Positions 11,480-22,930 of a DNA stretch of 64,000 bases are shown here, in pieces. The notes under the pieces are model-generated. The model was not told the origin of the DNA and made no database searches. It saw nothing but the letters and a program-made list of their open reading frames with translations. Numbering within the stretch: position 1 is the first letter of the stretch; the number at the start of each line of letters is the position of its first letter. Source of the stretch: Typhlomys cinereus (taxonomy: Eukaryota > Chordata > Mammalia > Rodentia > Platacanthomyidae); NCBI GenBank assembly GCA_023101885.1, contig JALPQD010000631.1, forward strand, positions 220,001-284,000. Reading direction: 5' to 3'. Made by a program: the position numbers and the translations under genes.

Positions 11480-11739
11480 AGGAAGAGGGAGTGAAAATGG
11501 GGAGAATGTGAGTTATCACCGGGTAGCGGTCAGCTTTGAGAACTTGGGAGCAAAGGCGAGGCCCAGGAATTTTAACAGGCTTTGTCCGGTACAGATCTGG
11601 CAAATGGGTTTGCTGGTGAGCTGATTCCTGCTTGAATTCAGACACCAGCAGGAAAATGGCTATGAGTTCGGTTAAAGTGCTTAGAACAAAATATGAAATC
11701 TCTCTCCAGAGTGGAGAGACCCCTCCCCCCGCCTTGATT
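11480..11739. promoter_or_regulatory. Candidate regulatory element flanking CpG island
   Basis: This is repeat-free, moderately AT-rich sequence directly 5' (+ strand sense) of the CpG island. It is the less GC-rich part of a 236-codon reverse-strand open frame. Word composition looks constrained, but no family or known element is recognised. Confidence 0.25.
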
Positions 11740-12830
11740 GTGGGGCGCATACCCTGCGGGTCCCGTTGCTTTGCAGGCCTAGGGGGAGACAACTTCCACC
11801 CTGGCTCCAGCCGGGTAGCCTCCGGGCTGCTCCGGGCACTGCACACCTTGACCTTCCCTAAGGCTGGTTGGCTGGCCGCAGCGAGACAGGGGTGAAGCCA
11901 CTCGCTACCCGGGCGGGTGGCAGAGACCCCGAGGGGCACTGGGAGGCTGCGAGCGAGCCGGGGACACTCGGGGAGCATGCTAATGAGCAGCACCCGCGCG
12001 GGAGCCGCGCCCTGGCCGGGGCACACGGTGCCACTCAGGCCCGCGGGGGGCGCAGCTCGCAGCAGCCGCGCGCCCCGGCCTCTCAAAGCCCCTTTCAGCA
12101 GCTCTGCGGGCTGCTCACCAGAGGAGTCTGCAGCGGCATAAAAGCGCATTATGAAAATTATAATATCAGCCACAGAGCATGTCCACCGAGGCAGCTCTGC
12201 ACCTTTGAGGCATTGAGGCTCGTTCAGGGGGCCAGGGGGAAATATCCATTTGAATTCCGGCCCTGAATGGGGGCGAGCGGCGGTGGCAACCGCAACAGTG
12301 ACTCCTTTATACGCCTGGCCACTTCTGCTGGCTCATTCCCGGGGCGGTGGCACCTTGTCGCCTTATGGGGCCGGGGAGTGGAGCGGGACTAGGAGGTGGA
12401 AGTGGGGGGACGATTCTCAGCCAGGTCCGGACGTGGAGCGTTGTCCTTCTGATCCCCCAGAAGAATGATAAATGAGGCTTTCCGGTGGACCCGAGGGGTG
12501 TAAGTCAAGGGCTGAGGGCATTGGACACAGCATGAGGGAGTGGATTGGGGCTTGAGCCCTTTTCTGGTCTCGGTGCCAACTCAGTATGCCAACCTTAGGG
12601 CGTTTTCCCATCAGGCCTCAGATTCCAGCGTCTGGGACTCTTCGAGCGAGAGGGGAAAATGAAACCCAGGTCAGAGGGCGCCCCGCACACCAGTCGCCTC
12701 CCAGCCTGCAGGGCACGCCGCTTGCGCATCCGGCTCCCCGCAAGGCCACGTCACTGGGCGCGCTGGGACTCCTTGGGATCCCGGGGCGGCCCTGGCTCGC
12801 TGAGGCCCCGAGGCGGATCTGATCTATTAC
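11740..12830. promoter_or_regulatory. CpG island, strongest in window
   Basis: CpGs are densest at about 11870-12090 (roughly 25 in 220 bp by eye), with strings such as CACCCGCGCGGGAGCCGCGC near 11989 and CCGCGCGCCCCGG near 12067. Lower density continues to about 12830. A TATA-like GCATAAAAG lies at 12134-12142 on the + strand just after the dense core. No exon of a known protein is recognised. The most likely roles are the promoter of an untranslated or unrecognised transcript, or a Polycomb-type island. Transcription direction is undecidable from sequence. Confidence 0.65.
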
Positions 12831-12975
12831 AGCAGATGAGTTGCCCCACCATTCACAGTCCTGTCCATTGTCTTGTTAATCACCTTTCATTACAGACTGC
12901 TCGGGACCGTCAGAAAGCTTTTAATATTAATAAGGCTCGGAACACCAGCTCCAGAATCCGTGGTCCTGAGCAGAC
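12831..12975. promoter_or_regulatory. Candidate homeodomain-rich element 3' of CpG island
   Basis: The sequence switches abruptly from GC-rich island to AT cores: TTGTTAATCACC near 12871, TTTCATTACAG near 12884, and TTTTAATATTAATAAGG near 12918. It is repeat-free. Clustered TAAT/ATTA words beside a CpG island suggest a promoter-proximal enhancer. This is inference. Confidence 0.3.
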
Positions 12976-14249
12976 CGCGCAGGTGTCGCGCTGCAACCTG
13001 TTCAGCCAGTTTGGACCCAGCGTCCCGGGGTTAGGAGTGGATAGGGCAGGTGGCGCCGCGGATCCTAAAAAACAAAACAAAAAATCTGCGAGGAAGACAA
13101 AACCTCCAAACAAAAACCGTGATCCAGACAAAGGAGTGGGTTTGGCCCTATTGTGGGCTCCCAGAAAAGTTGTTGAAGTCCGGGAACAGGGGAGGTGAGA
13201 TCTGGGGGTGGAAGACGCAAGGGTCGGCTCGGGTAGGGACGTGACATTTCCTGGGGTGAAGCAAGGGCTGCTAATAGAGATCTAATTGATGGGTGAAGTC
13301 CCATTTCCGCGCGCGCTCCTTTATTGCTCCATCCAGCCTGTTGCAAAATATAACCTTAATCTGATTTAGCAATTCCTCCAGGATTCGGTGCGAGCTTCCA
13401 GCTCAGGCAAAAAAAAAAAATCGTTATTAAAAAAGTTAAAGTTACAGACTTGGGTTTGGTGCGTTGCCATCTTAAAAATCTTGCCCCAGGTCCTCAGGTT
13501 TAGGACTTTCTTTTTGTAATCGCCTGGTGTTTTATAGTTATTAACAACTGCAGTGTTTGGCGATCCGTGCAGTGCGCATTTGATCGGGATGCGACTTGTC
13601 CAAGGTGACACGAGGCCACACGGGTGCGGATCAGCCGGCTCAGTCCGGATTCGCACACAGCCCAGGCCCATCTTTACGTCAGGATTCCTGCAGAGGCCCC
13701 TTGAGGACAACGAGTCTCGAGTCTCGGAAGATGGAGCTGCCCCGTGCCAGGTGGTGGTGTGATGGTGGGCGGGGCCTGTGCTGAGGCCAGGTGGCTTCCT
13801 TCTTCTCCTTAAGCCTCCCAGTGAAGTATAAAAGTAGCAACGCAAGACTTAGGGTGAGGTTCAAAGTTCACCGCCGTGGACTCCAGTCCAGCCCATAGAA
13901 CCGCCTTGCTCCAGTCACAGGACACCTTAGGAGATGAAAGTTGGCTGCTGATAGTAATACAAATCAGAAATAATTCGAAGGGCCTGGCTTTCTTCCTTGG
14001 CTCCCCCTAGCCTGGTCCCCTTGTCCTATGACTCTGGCTTCTCTTCCTTAAGTGTATTGAATACTCTCCTCTGTATCCATTTGGTCCATAGAGACTGGTA
14101 TCTGACATGTCTATGTCTATCGATGCTTTGCATTTTCCTCCACTAGCCTGATAGACTTCCTTAGGCAAGCAGACTTATGTCTCTGAATCATCATAGACAC
14201 TCTCATGAAAATGTAGGCACTCTCAACTTCTCTGCTATATCAATAAAGT
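12976..14249. other. GC-rich to ordinary unique DNA
   Basis: CpGs stay moderately frequent to about 13800 and then fall to background. An A12 run with AT-rich flank lies at about 13409-13440. A 159-codon reverse frame (13366-13845) crosses this area without a recognisable domain. No repeat is seen. Confidence 0.4.
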
Positions 14250-14410
14250 TGTCAGTTGCCTGCCAGTTCCTAGCCTTGTGATCTTGGATGAATGTGGTCT
14301 TTCTTAGCTTTGGTTTTTCACCTTCAAACTAATGTTGCTGACATAATCCTAGTTCTGGCTACCTCCAAAAGCCATTGTGAAGTCACGTGTGAGAAAACCC
14401 TTTGCAATGT
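14250..14410 (+). mobile_element. MIR SINE fragment
   Basis: MIR landmarks occur in order: 'tagccttgtgatcttggat' (agctgtgtgaccttgg region), then a 'tttggtttttcaccttcaa' segment, then 'ccctttgcaatgtg' (aagcgctttgcaa region). It is highly diverged. Confidence 0.6.
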
Positions 14411-15210
14411 GTTTATTCGAAGAGGGAAACACTCAAGAAATCTAAAAATGGAAGCTTAAGAGTCTCTTTTACCCAAAAAAACTTGGATTTGGTGTATGGC
14501 CTCAAAAAGGTACTCGAAGGATTCATTTTGACTCAGAAACCCCTTCATTCGTCACGCATGTTCCCTGCCTGCAATTCCCATGTGTGTGTGTCAACCAGTT
14601 TTGCATTTCTTAGTCTTGACACACTCCATACTTTGTGAAGTTGTAGTGTCCAGTTCATCATTAAACAAGGAAGTTCTTTAAGAGGAGCAGGCCAGCCTGG
14701 GGTAATCACCTAATTTCTGAAGTACAGCCCTAAGACATGTCCCGAAGAGAGTGCTGGCTTGCAGAATGAATGGGGCCTAAGTATCTGGTAGGATATAGTC
14801 CTTCCCTGCACCCTCAGCTCTAGGTTTGTGCGGCCTCTTTCCTGGCCTGCCGCTGAGCAGTGGGAACTAGTGCTTAGGCACTCCCAGCCCCATCTCCTCT
14901 CCGTATCACCCTTGATGGGTTTAATGAGGCGGAACACCATGAAGGAGAAGTGAACTGGTCCAAATGATTGATGAAGCCAGGGGCAAAGCCCAGGCCTTTC
15001 CAGATAAAGCCCTATACAGCCAGTGATAAAGGGTGGATAGTAGCAGGGCTGGGCTCTCTCAAAAGCTGTGGCCCAGAGGCATTGAGGGAAAACAGGGAGG
15101 GAAGGTGCTCTGTTGTTACCTAATCAGTTCCCGCACTAAAGCCACCAGCCAGGGAGGGCAGGGAGGGCTGCAGTGGAAGTGGGGAGAGTGAAAGGCGAAC
15201 CTGCAAGCTC
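14411..15210. other. Unique DNA, nothing recognised
   Basis: No gene or repeat family is recognised. Confidence 0.4.
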
Positions 15211-15231
15211 CCTCTCTCTCTCTCTCTCTCC

Positions 15232-15280
<49 letters not shown>
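15211..15280. repeat. Compound (CT)n(CA)n microsatellite
   Basis: (CT) occupies about 15211-15231 and (CA) about 15234-15280. This is a typical rodent compound dinucleotide repeat with no SINE body adjoining. Confidence 0.95.
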
Positions 15281-15282
<2 letters not shown>

Positions 15283-15820
15283 GCCTCTTCCTTCTGGTTG
15301 AGCAAGGCCTAGATGAGTCTTAAACATCACTAATGGTCTGGTGTTCAGCAGACAGTGAGAACGTTCCTTCTACGGGACTCAGAGAGACTGGACAGGGTGT
15401 CCAAATAGGCAGGAGAAGCTCTTCTCTGGTACACCTTCCTCAAGCAACACAGCACCTGCTGACTCCCTTGCTAAGCATTAGAAAGCAATTATTAGAACAT
15501 ATGGCTCTAGTCATTAAAAGTGAGAGGAAGAGGAAGAAAAATTCCAAACTTACTCATAGATCTCCATGGGGAAGAAAAAAAATATTTTTAGTTTTCTGTT
15601 ATAAGCAACCAAGATAAAAACAAGATTCATTGGCTTAGGGTAAAAGCGAAACCAAGTAATATTTTTTCTCTCTGCAGTATATTATTTTCTAAAGGCTAGT
15701 GTACTGTAGTTCTCTCTGCAAATAAGCACAATAGTTATTAGGCCTGAAGTAGTTATGAAGTAGAGAGCACCGTGGCTGGAGAAGCAAGAGCTGCAAAAGG
15801 AAAATAACTCTCATGTGTAG
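15281..15820. other. Unique DNA, nothing recognised
   Basis: No gene, RNA or repeat is recognised. Confidence 0.4.
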
Positions 15821-15884
15821 CTGGTGGGGGTGGAGCTCAATGGAGTGCTTAGCATCGTGAAGTCCTGGGTTCAATCTGTATTAC
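15821..15884 (+). mobile_element. ID SINE
   Basis: The ID body is clear: 'gggggtggagctcaatggag', then 'tgcttagcatcgtgaagtcc', then 'tgggttcaatct'. It is a short copy without an obvious A tail. Confidence 0.75.
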
Positions 15885-16051
15885 CCCATGTACTCCCTCA
15901 ACCAACTCTGCAGGCAGCACAGATCAGTTAAACAGCTAGGCACACTAAGAAGTGAGCGGAAAGTTAGTTGTCTTATCTTTCTCCTGGGCTGCAGGCTTTG
16001 ATGAGCACAGGCAGTCTTTCTTCCAACAACTCGGCATCAATTTTATATTTA

Positions 16052-16115
16052 TGGGACAGGTATGGATTATCCCAGGCTGACCTCATACTCACATGTAGCT
16101 GAAGGAGGGTGTAAT
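16052..16115 (-). mobile_element. B1 SINE fragment
   Basis: The + strand reads 'gggacaggtatggattatcc' then 'caggctgacctcatactca', the complement of the B1 3' half. Only about 60 bp is recognisable. Confidence 0.45.
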
Positions 16116-16144
16116 GGAGAGCTTCAACCCTCAAGTCCACACAA

Positions 16145-16490
16145 TGTGGAATCATGTGGGAGAAGACCCTCTAAACTTGCCTATGAAAGAGTGTCTTGAT
16201 GGTACTTAGGAGGGAAACCCTGCCTACTGTGGGTGGCACCATTCACTAGGCAAGAGTTCTGGGCTCTATAAGAAAGTGAGCTGATCACTAAGAAGCAGGT
16301 ACTGCATTCATTCCCTGTCTGCTTACGCAGGGTGGATGCAACATGAGCCAGCACCCTCCTGCTCCTGCCACCATGTCTTCCTGGCAGCAATTGACTGTAA
16401 TCTGGAACTGTGAGCCAAATACAACTTTTCTCCCTTAATTTGTTTTTGTAAGGATACTATACCGCAACAACCAGAAAAGAATCTAAGTCA
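16145..16490 (+). mobile_element. MaLR LTR, ORR1-like
   Basis: Several ORR1 landmarks occur in order: 'tactgtgggtggcaccattc', 'gagttctgggctctataaga', 'ctcctgctcctgccacc', and near the 3' end 'gaactgtgagccaaatacaa'. It is a solitary diverged LTR from a non-autonomous ERVL-type element. No internal region is seen. Confidence 0.7.
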
Positions 16491-16529
16491 GAGGGTAAGC
16501 TTCTGCTCTTGGGAGATCACTACCGGGTA

Positions 16530-16722
16530 GGTCTACCACCACACCTGGGGATCAGACCCAGGGCTTTATATATGCTAGGAAAGCACTCTACTATTTGGCC
16601 TCCTTCCTAGCTGTGTTTTTGAAACACGGTTAATTATGTTGTCCAGGGTGGCATACCACTCGTTGACCCCCTCCTTCAGTCTCCCCAATGCTGGGATTGC
16701 CAGCACATGCCACCGTTACCAG
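16530..16722 (-). mobile_element. B1/ID composite SINE
   Basis: On the + strand an antisense ID segment (16548-16612: 'gggatcagacccagggcttt', then 'aaagcactctactatttggc') is followed directly by an antisense B1 (about 16618-16715: 'ttgtccagggtggcatacc', 'aatgctgggattgccagca'). Read on the minus strand the order is B1 then ID, the arrangement of dimeric B1-dID-type SINEs. Two adjacent independent insertions are the alternative. Confidence 0.65.
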
Positions 16723-17039
16723 AAAATTTTGGATTTTTGGCAACAGCATAATCTGGAAATGCTTGTATATTCACTTCTACTCGTGACTTTTTGTCAGTGC
16801 CTAGAGCTTGTCTTCAATGAGTCTTTCATGGCCATGTCTGTATTTTCTACTCTATGCTGCAATGATGGTCAACTGGCGCTGGTGCTCTGAAGATGAGATG
16901 CAGATGAGACGATTAGGAAAGAACACTACTTCTGTGACTTTTTTTAAAGGGGCGACATTCGTCTTTTACAATATCAAGTGACATTTGCAAAGTATATTTA
17001 CTTTATTTTGATTCTTATGCTTATCAGCTGTAGATCCCT

Positions 17040-17051
17040 TACACACACACA

Positions 17052-17093
<42 letters not shown>
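17040..17093. repeat. (AC)n microsatellite
   Basis: About 54 bp of AC with a single G substitution near the start. It directly precedes a reverse-strand B1. Confidence 0.95.
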
Positions 17094-17100
<7 letters not shown>

Positions 17101-17104
17101 CAGA

Positions 17105-17215
17105 TTGTTTGGAGATAGGGTCTTACTATGTATTCCAGGCTAACCTTGAACTCTTGATCCTTCTGTCTCTGTCTCTCCGGGGTTAGGATTATAAGCATGT
17201 GTCACTACGCCTGTT
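17105..17215 (-). mobile_element. B1 SINE
   Basis: The + strand shows the B1 antisense order: 'ggagatagggtcttactatg', 'ttccaggctaaccttgaact', 'ggggttaggattataagca', then 'gtgtcactacgcctg'. It is nearly full length. Confidence 0.8.
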
Positions 17216-17421
17216 CATCTCTATGAACAAGTCACGTCTCATGTTCATGCACAAGTCAGCTGAGAGGTAGACTCCTGGAAGACAGTGTCCTTGCTAGTGA
17301 ACGAACATGCTGCAATCTGAACTAGTAAATCTTAAGTAAATCTGTGAGTTCATCACTTAGAGAGAAAGATGGGACTGTAGGAAGTACTGCTCAGTCTGAT
17401 GTCTCTTGCAGTGTTCTCAAC

Positions 17422-17477
17422 GGGGGTGGGGCGGGGGTGGGGAGGGAGGGGGAGCAGGGATGCAGGGGGGTACGGGG
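17422..17477 (+). repeat. G-rich low-complexity tract
   Basis: There are multiple runs of 3-8 G separated by 1-5 nt on the + strand. It replaces the expected tRNA-like head of the dimeric SINE that follows, so it either truncated the element or expanded at its 5' edge. Its G-run spacing satisfies the usual G-quadruplex pattern. Confidence 0.8.
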
Positions 17478-17665
17478 GGGGCTGCATTTTTGGTCCTGGT
17501 GGGCGGAGCCTGTGAATCCCGGGGCAGAGCAAAAAAGAGGAGGTAGAAGGAGTCCACGATGATTCCCGAATTCACCCTTGGTTCTACACACACACACACA
17601 CACCCATACACACACCCATACACACGCGCACACACACACACAATTGAATAAATCATAATAAAAAG
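17478..17665 (+). mobile_element. Dimeric ID-like SINE, head missing
   Basis: Only the right monomer is present: 'ggctgcatttttggtcctgg', 'tgggcggagcctgtgaatcc', 'gatgattcccgaattcac', followed by an interrupted CA tail (17586-17642) and an AATAAAT-type end. The left tRNA-like monomer is absent. Confidence 0.8.
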
Positions 17666-17769
17666 AAACATCTTCATTTAAAAAATTAATATTGTCTTTG
17701 ATTACAAAGCAATACTATCCTAAAATGTTTTTCAATATATTATTCTATGATTTCTCTACACCATAAGCA

Positions 17770-18065
17770 TGTGGTGCATGTGTTTTCATGTGTGTGTGCA
17801 CATGTAATACGTGCACATGAGCGTGATGTAAAGGTGGAGGCCAGAGCTGACCTAGAGTGTCTCCTCTCCTCTCTCTACCTTCTATATTGAGGCTGGGCCT
17901 CTCATTTGAATCCAGAGCTTTCCCATTTGGCTGGTTGTACTAGCTAGTTTGCTCTGGGCCTCTCCTGTCTCCGTTCCCTGACACAGGGTGAAAGGTGGGT
18001 ATCATGTCTGCCGGATACTTACCTGGGTGTTAGAGCTGCAAAAGTCACGTGAGCCATATCCTTAG
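17770..18065 (-). mobile_element. B4-type SINE, degraded
   Basis: The + strand begins with TG-rich sequence and 'ggtggaggccagagctgacc'. It ends with 'acctgggtgttagagctgca' and 'gagccatatcctta', matching the antisense order of rodent B4 elements (ID-type end combined with an internal B1-like part). The central part is poorly preserved. Confidence 0.5.
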
Positions 18066-19423
18066 TTATTTTACAATTCTTTAGAAACAGAATATTTTAT
18101 GATTACTTTTTGAAATATCTGTGATATCACTTGAAAACTTTTTTTTCAATATTTTGTATTTTAGTGAATCTCTTGCTTTTTCCTCCAGCTCCTAAATAGT
18201 ATATGGTCCTGGAAACCTTTTGGGCAAGGTGAAGTGAAGTCTGAAAAATATAATCTTGAACATACATAGAAGCCTGCTGGACACTGAGAAAACCATTATT
18301 TTTAAAAATCTTAAAGTCAAAGACATTTGTACAAACATTTTTGTAGCCATATCACTTGTCAAGCTAGATTTTAGAATTGAAACAGCTATCCATATGATTT
18401 CGATAAATGTAAAACACTTTTACATTTTTTATGTGGTGAGACAGAATAAAGGATATATCTCGAACTGTGCAAGTTTTTGAGAGAGAAAAAAGAGGAATTT
18501 CAAGCTTCAGCTGCCTAATTTATTCAGTTACACTGATTTTGATGATTAAATCACTGCTTAAGCCTCTCCTTGTTGACTGTGAACAAAATGGAAATACAAG
18601 GTTCAGGGACTGAAAGCTTGTGCGGGCCTCAGTCTCTTTTATCAAGTAGAAAACCTAGCATCGTTATTTTAAGAACAGAGAAAAATTGAGTTTCCTCAAA
18701 TTTGACCTGAATATCTGGCTGAGGGTCTCAGGAGTTTTGAAGGGAAAGGAACAGATTCTATACCTTCAAATGGTAATGTGCTCACAGAAATTACTTGGGA
18801 CAAAACACAGTTAACTTTTTATGCAATTATTTTCTAATGCATTTGGAAATAGATGCACCTATAAGGTGGGCTGTAATTAGCTGCTGTAGAGAAAAGGTCC
18901 TTATTGTCTTTTTTTAATGTTTCCAAATTCCTGCAATTTATCTGGATATTAAGAAAAATTAGAAAGTAGGTGTATGCAATATACAAAATAGCACTTTTGT
19001 TTCTTAAACATGAAAAATAGAGATGATTTTTAAAAAAGAAGAATATGTACAGTGATCTCCCAAAGTTATTTAAGTATATACGATCATTTGTACTTGGAGG
19101 CTGTTTTTCATAATCATAATAAATATGATAAATATGAGAAAAATTTCCTGGAAATGAGTTTTTTTTAAAAAAAAAACCTCTCGAGACATTGTAAAACATG
19201 TCTCTATTCTTTTCCTCTTCTCTTTAATGCAAGTTTTGTTTTTTTCATTAAAAAGGAAAACAGTTGATTATTATCTCCTCATTCACTTTGTTTTAAGGAA
19301 GGTCAAGGGAATCAACCTAAAATTACATTTAAAATTTTTAGGGGTTGCATTTTTCCTTAATTTTCTATTTGTGATAAAAATATTATTTCATTAGCTTGTA
19401 CGAACACCATTGGATACTGAGTT
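18066..19423. other. AT-rich unique DNA
   Basis: No gene or repeat family is recognised. A near-palindromic T8A10 tract lies at 19160-19177. Confidence 0.4.
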
Positions 19424-19437
19424 ATATAGCTATTTCT

Positions 19438-19734
19438 ATTATTAATTTTTTTATTCAATTGTGTGTATGTGAGCGCATGTGTGTGTGTATGTGTGTGTAT
19501 ATATGTGTGTGTGTATGTGTGTGTAGAACCACAGGCAAATTCTGGAACCACCATGGACCTCCACCTCCTCCTTGTTTAGTCTGCCCTGGGATTCACAGGC
19601 TCTGCCCTACCAGGACTAGAAAGGCAGGCCGCCCCCACTTCTGCCTGGCATTTGTATGTGCGATCTGGGATCCGAACTCAGGACCTTCGTCCTGCAAGGC
19701 AGAGGTTTAACCCCTGAGCCACCTCTCCAGCCCC
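19438..19734 (-). mobile_element. Dimeric ID-like CA-tailed SINE with perfect TSD
   Basis: The element is complete. The TG-rich complement of the tail (19461-19524) is followed by the antisense right monomer ('accatggacctccacctcct', 'gggattcacaggctctgccc') and the antisense tRNA-like head ('caaggcagaggtttaacccc', 'tgagccacctctccagcccc'). A perfect 14-bp target-site duplication, ATATAGCTATTTCT, occurs at 19424-19437 and 19735-19748, showing a recent insertion. Confidence 0.92.
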
Positions 19735-19748
19735 ATATAGCTATTTCT

Positions 19749-22130
19749 TTACACATATTTTTCCAGAAATATTTTATTTACTTAAAAGCACACAGTGAAA
19801 ATATTTGCTCTCCCTCTGGAAACTCACTGGTTATGGAATGAAAATGATGACACCTTTTATGTACCTAGTCCTCACAGGATCTCTAGGGAAATCTGGGAAG
19901 AAATGACAAAGTAACTACCTGTAGTGACTAGAAAATCACATTTGTTCAAGTGCAGGATGGAATTTCATAAACATTGGGATTTACATAACTATATGACTAT
20001 AGAGTTTCATAAGCAGCAAATATTACAGTTTAATATCTACATAGCTGTAGTTTTAGTGCATCTGTTTGATAGCATGTGGTAGGCTTTGTTTGTATATTTC
20101 AGTGAGACTGTGGATAGCTACAATCACATTCTTATTTGTATATCTTATATCTTTGGTGGCAAGAAGAAATCAAAATAGAGACCCTCAAGTCGTAGCCTTA
20201 GCTCAAGTGTGAATTCTGTAAACATCTATTTGAGATCCTTAAGTTTAGCACTCCAGCCAGATATAAAAATTTAGCTCTTAGAATATAACATATAATCATT
20301 ATGTGAATAACAAGACTTCTCTCTAGCTTGCAAAATGTACTCTCAAATGAATTTATAAGAACAGTTGGTCATTAGTAATGTTCACAAAGGCCCTAGTTAT
20401 GCCTTGGTCTAAACATCTGCATTCAAAACTGGGAGTCTTATATTTACATTATTCATTTTTTTTGCATACAAAAGATGTGCCTTTTATTTTCAAATAAAAT
20501 GTCCCTCACAGCTTAACTTGTATTTATTCTAGATATACTTTGGTAAGATTATTGTGTCGTTTTCCATAGATCTTTATACAAACTCATGTTAAACTCCATT
20601 TTCTCTGTAAACTACTTTCTCGGTACGGCTTGCCCTATCACAAAATATGTTCCATTACATATCCTGAATTTTTGCTGTGATGTTCATGGTTTAAGAATGT
20701 GTCGTAAATATTTTACGAACAACAAAGTGTCCCCTGGAAGTGAATCATATACACAACAGAGATTAGCTGGTAAGTGTTCCCCAGCCCTGGTCACTTTTCT
20801 TTCTTCACAAGGCACTCCTGTCAGTGGTCAGTCATAATAAAGAAAGAACAAAGTTCCCTGATACTCTGAAAAGAAGCTGCCTGCCGTTCCTTTCAATGGC
20901 TCCGTTGCCCAGGCAGGCCGGCCAGAAGCCAGCAGGCAAAATTTCAAAGCCACGCTTCAAAATGTTAGTAACAGCTCTCAATGCATCCATAACTCTTAGC
21001 CCTCTAGATATGGGGTCATCTTTCAATACTACCCCACTGTCATATACAACATTTGTCTTGTCCCACATTCAACTGATTGTGTCAAACTATGGAGTGACTA
21101 TATAATACACATATACAAGAGCACAATGAAGGCAATAATCTCCAACCCCGTTTCTTTATTTATTTGAGTGCTATTACAAAGTTTCCTGCAGTAAGGAGAA
21201 GCCAGGGAGGCTGTGAAATGTCTCAACCCTGCAGTGGATCTTGGAGGAGTCGTAGCTCTGGAGAGCTGAGGCAAGAAAGCATTGTTTCGGTTTTACCCAA
21301 GACTGCAGCCCATTGGTGACCAAATCTGTTTTCCTAAATTCTAATAACCCCAACTTATATTTTGTAAAATCTATTTTCTATTTTGCCTAGAAAATATAAT
21401 ATGCTTATGTATCATGGATAGTAAAAATAACAGATTATCTAAAATGCCTTGGACTCACATTGATTTTCAAGTACATGAATTCTTCACCCAAACAAATCCA
21501 CTTTGCAAAAATTGATCTTATTTTGTTGCAATGGAGCTCAATTCACAAAATCATAATTTGATATTAAATATTATATATTTGGAATTGTTTTCAAATATAC
21601 ATATAAAAGCTTCTATAAAAAAGTTGACTTTGGAGAATGCTTTTTTTTTTTTTGGAAACTATACCTGTCATGAGTCATGAAATGTCAACAAGTCAATAGA
21701 GAACATTTAATTATTTAGTTACTGGAAAGGTTGAGTAGGCATTAAGATACAAACCTGAATGACTATATAAAATAATATTGAGAAGGAGGGTGCCCAATCT
21801 AGCACTATTACATAAAGCAGAGATTTATGATGTTGGACAATAGCGAGCATTTAAAAGCCACAATGCAAATACTCCTGCAATTAGAATTTATGTGAAGCCA
21901 GTAGGTGAATATCACTGCTAATTTTTTTAAAGAGAATCATCTCATTTTGTGATCCTCTTACAGTGTTTCTGAGCAATAAAGAACCTGCTTTTGCCGTGAC
22001 AATTTCATAAGAGAAAAGAGGAAGAGAGGCATGCATAGTAGCAGAATGATGTTTTGTGTGGCAGTCAGAAGCCATGCCTTGTTCAAGAATATGCAGCATT
22101 ATACAAATAATATGCAAATGATTATTTAAA
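19749..22130. other. AT-rich unique DNA, repeat-poor
   Basis: About 2.4 kb is without recognisable interspersed repeats, genes or RNA genes. Low repeat density beside the candidate elements at 22 kb may indicate constraint or simply low insertion tolerance. Confidence 0.4.
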
Positions 22131-22440
22131 AAATTGAAAGAGGGGGAAAGGAAAGAAGATCTTAACTCAGGTGTTAACAGATTATTTGTAATTGTTGTAC
22201 ACCACGGAGCGGAGCGAGGCACTCGGAGCCGAGTTAAGTCTCTCCGGGAGTATGTTCCAAAAGAAAATGAATCTTGTAAATATCCTCACAAAAGTCAATC
22301 CCCTTTCAGCAGTCAAACAATCCTCTTTGTAACAGAGCTGCAAAGTACGTGGGGTTTTCAGCCACACTGTAATATTTTTATAGCCCTGCAGTCACCATCT
22401 ATTCCATATACACAAACATCCGCGTACCCAGAAAATAATT
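22131..22440. promoter_or_regulatory. Candidate conserved regulatory element
   Basis: This is a repeat-free, compositionally sharp block in AT-rich surroundings. It contains TTAACTCAGGTGTTAACAG near 22160 (two GTTAA-type words around an E-box-like CAGGTG) and a CpG-bearing core GGAGCGGAGCGAGGC near 22206. It has the mosaic character of vertebrate conserved non-coding elements. No alignment was possible. Confidence 0.35.
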
Positions 22441-22689
22441 GTGGATAATTCAATGTTCAGATTCGATAATGGATGCTCAAATAAATATGAGAATTCCAAG
22501 CAAATTTGTGCAAATGAAAAAAGATTTCCTCTGACATAATGGCATGGTGCAAGGCTGTGTGTAATGAGCTGTAATTTGTCTGGAAGAGCATTTTAAAGGG
22601 TTGATCCATCCACTGGAAGGCCAGCAACCGCTCCAAGTCCTGCAGCAGCAAGCTGGCCTGCCTCGTCTCAGAGGAAATTACGCCACAAG

Positions 22690-22930
22690 CAGGCCAAATT
22701 TCTGACAACTTCCATAAATTATTTCAGATTTTCATATTTCAAATTTCATCTGCATTCATCATGTGAGTTTGACTGGGGAAAAATGTCTAGAAGCAGCTCT
22801 GCTAGCATTCAATGCAGCCGTCCCAAGAGCCTGCCCCGGGACGAGATAATTGAATTTCGTTTTGATTAGATTATTCTTGCTGCAGTCTACTGCCAATCTG
22901 AAGTATTGTGCCTTCTTCTCTACTTAACCT
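22690..22930. promoter_or_regulatory. Candidate conserved regulatory element
   Basis: Repeat-free, with ATTTCATCTGCATTCATC near 22743, CCCCGGGACGAGATAATTG near 22835 and TTGATTAGATTATTC near 22863 (GATTA/TAATTG homeodomain-type cores). It lies only about 250 bp from the element at 22.1-22.4 kb, so both may belong to one enhancer. Confidence 0.35.
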
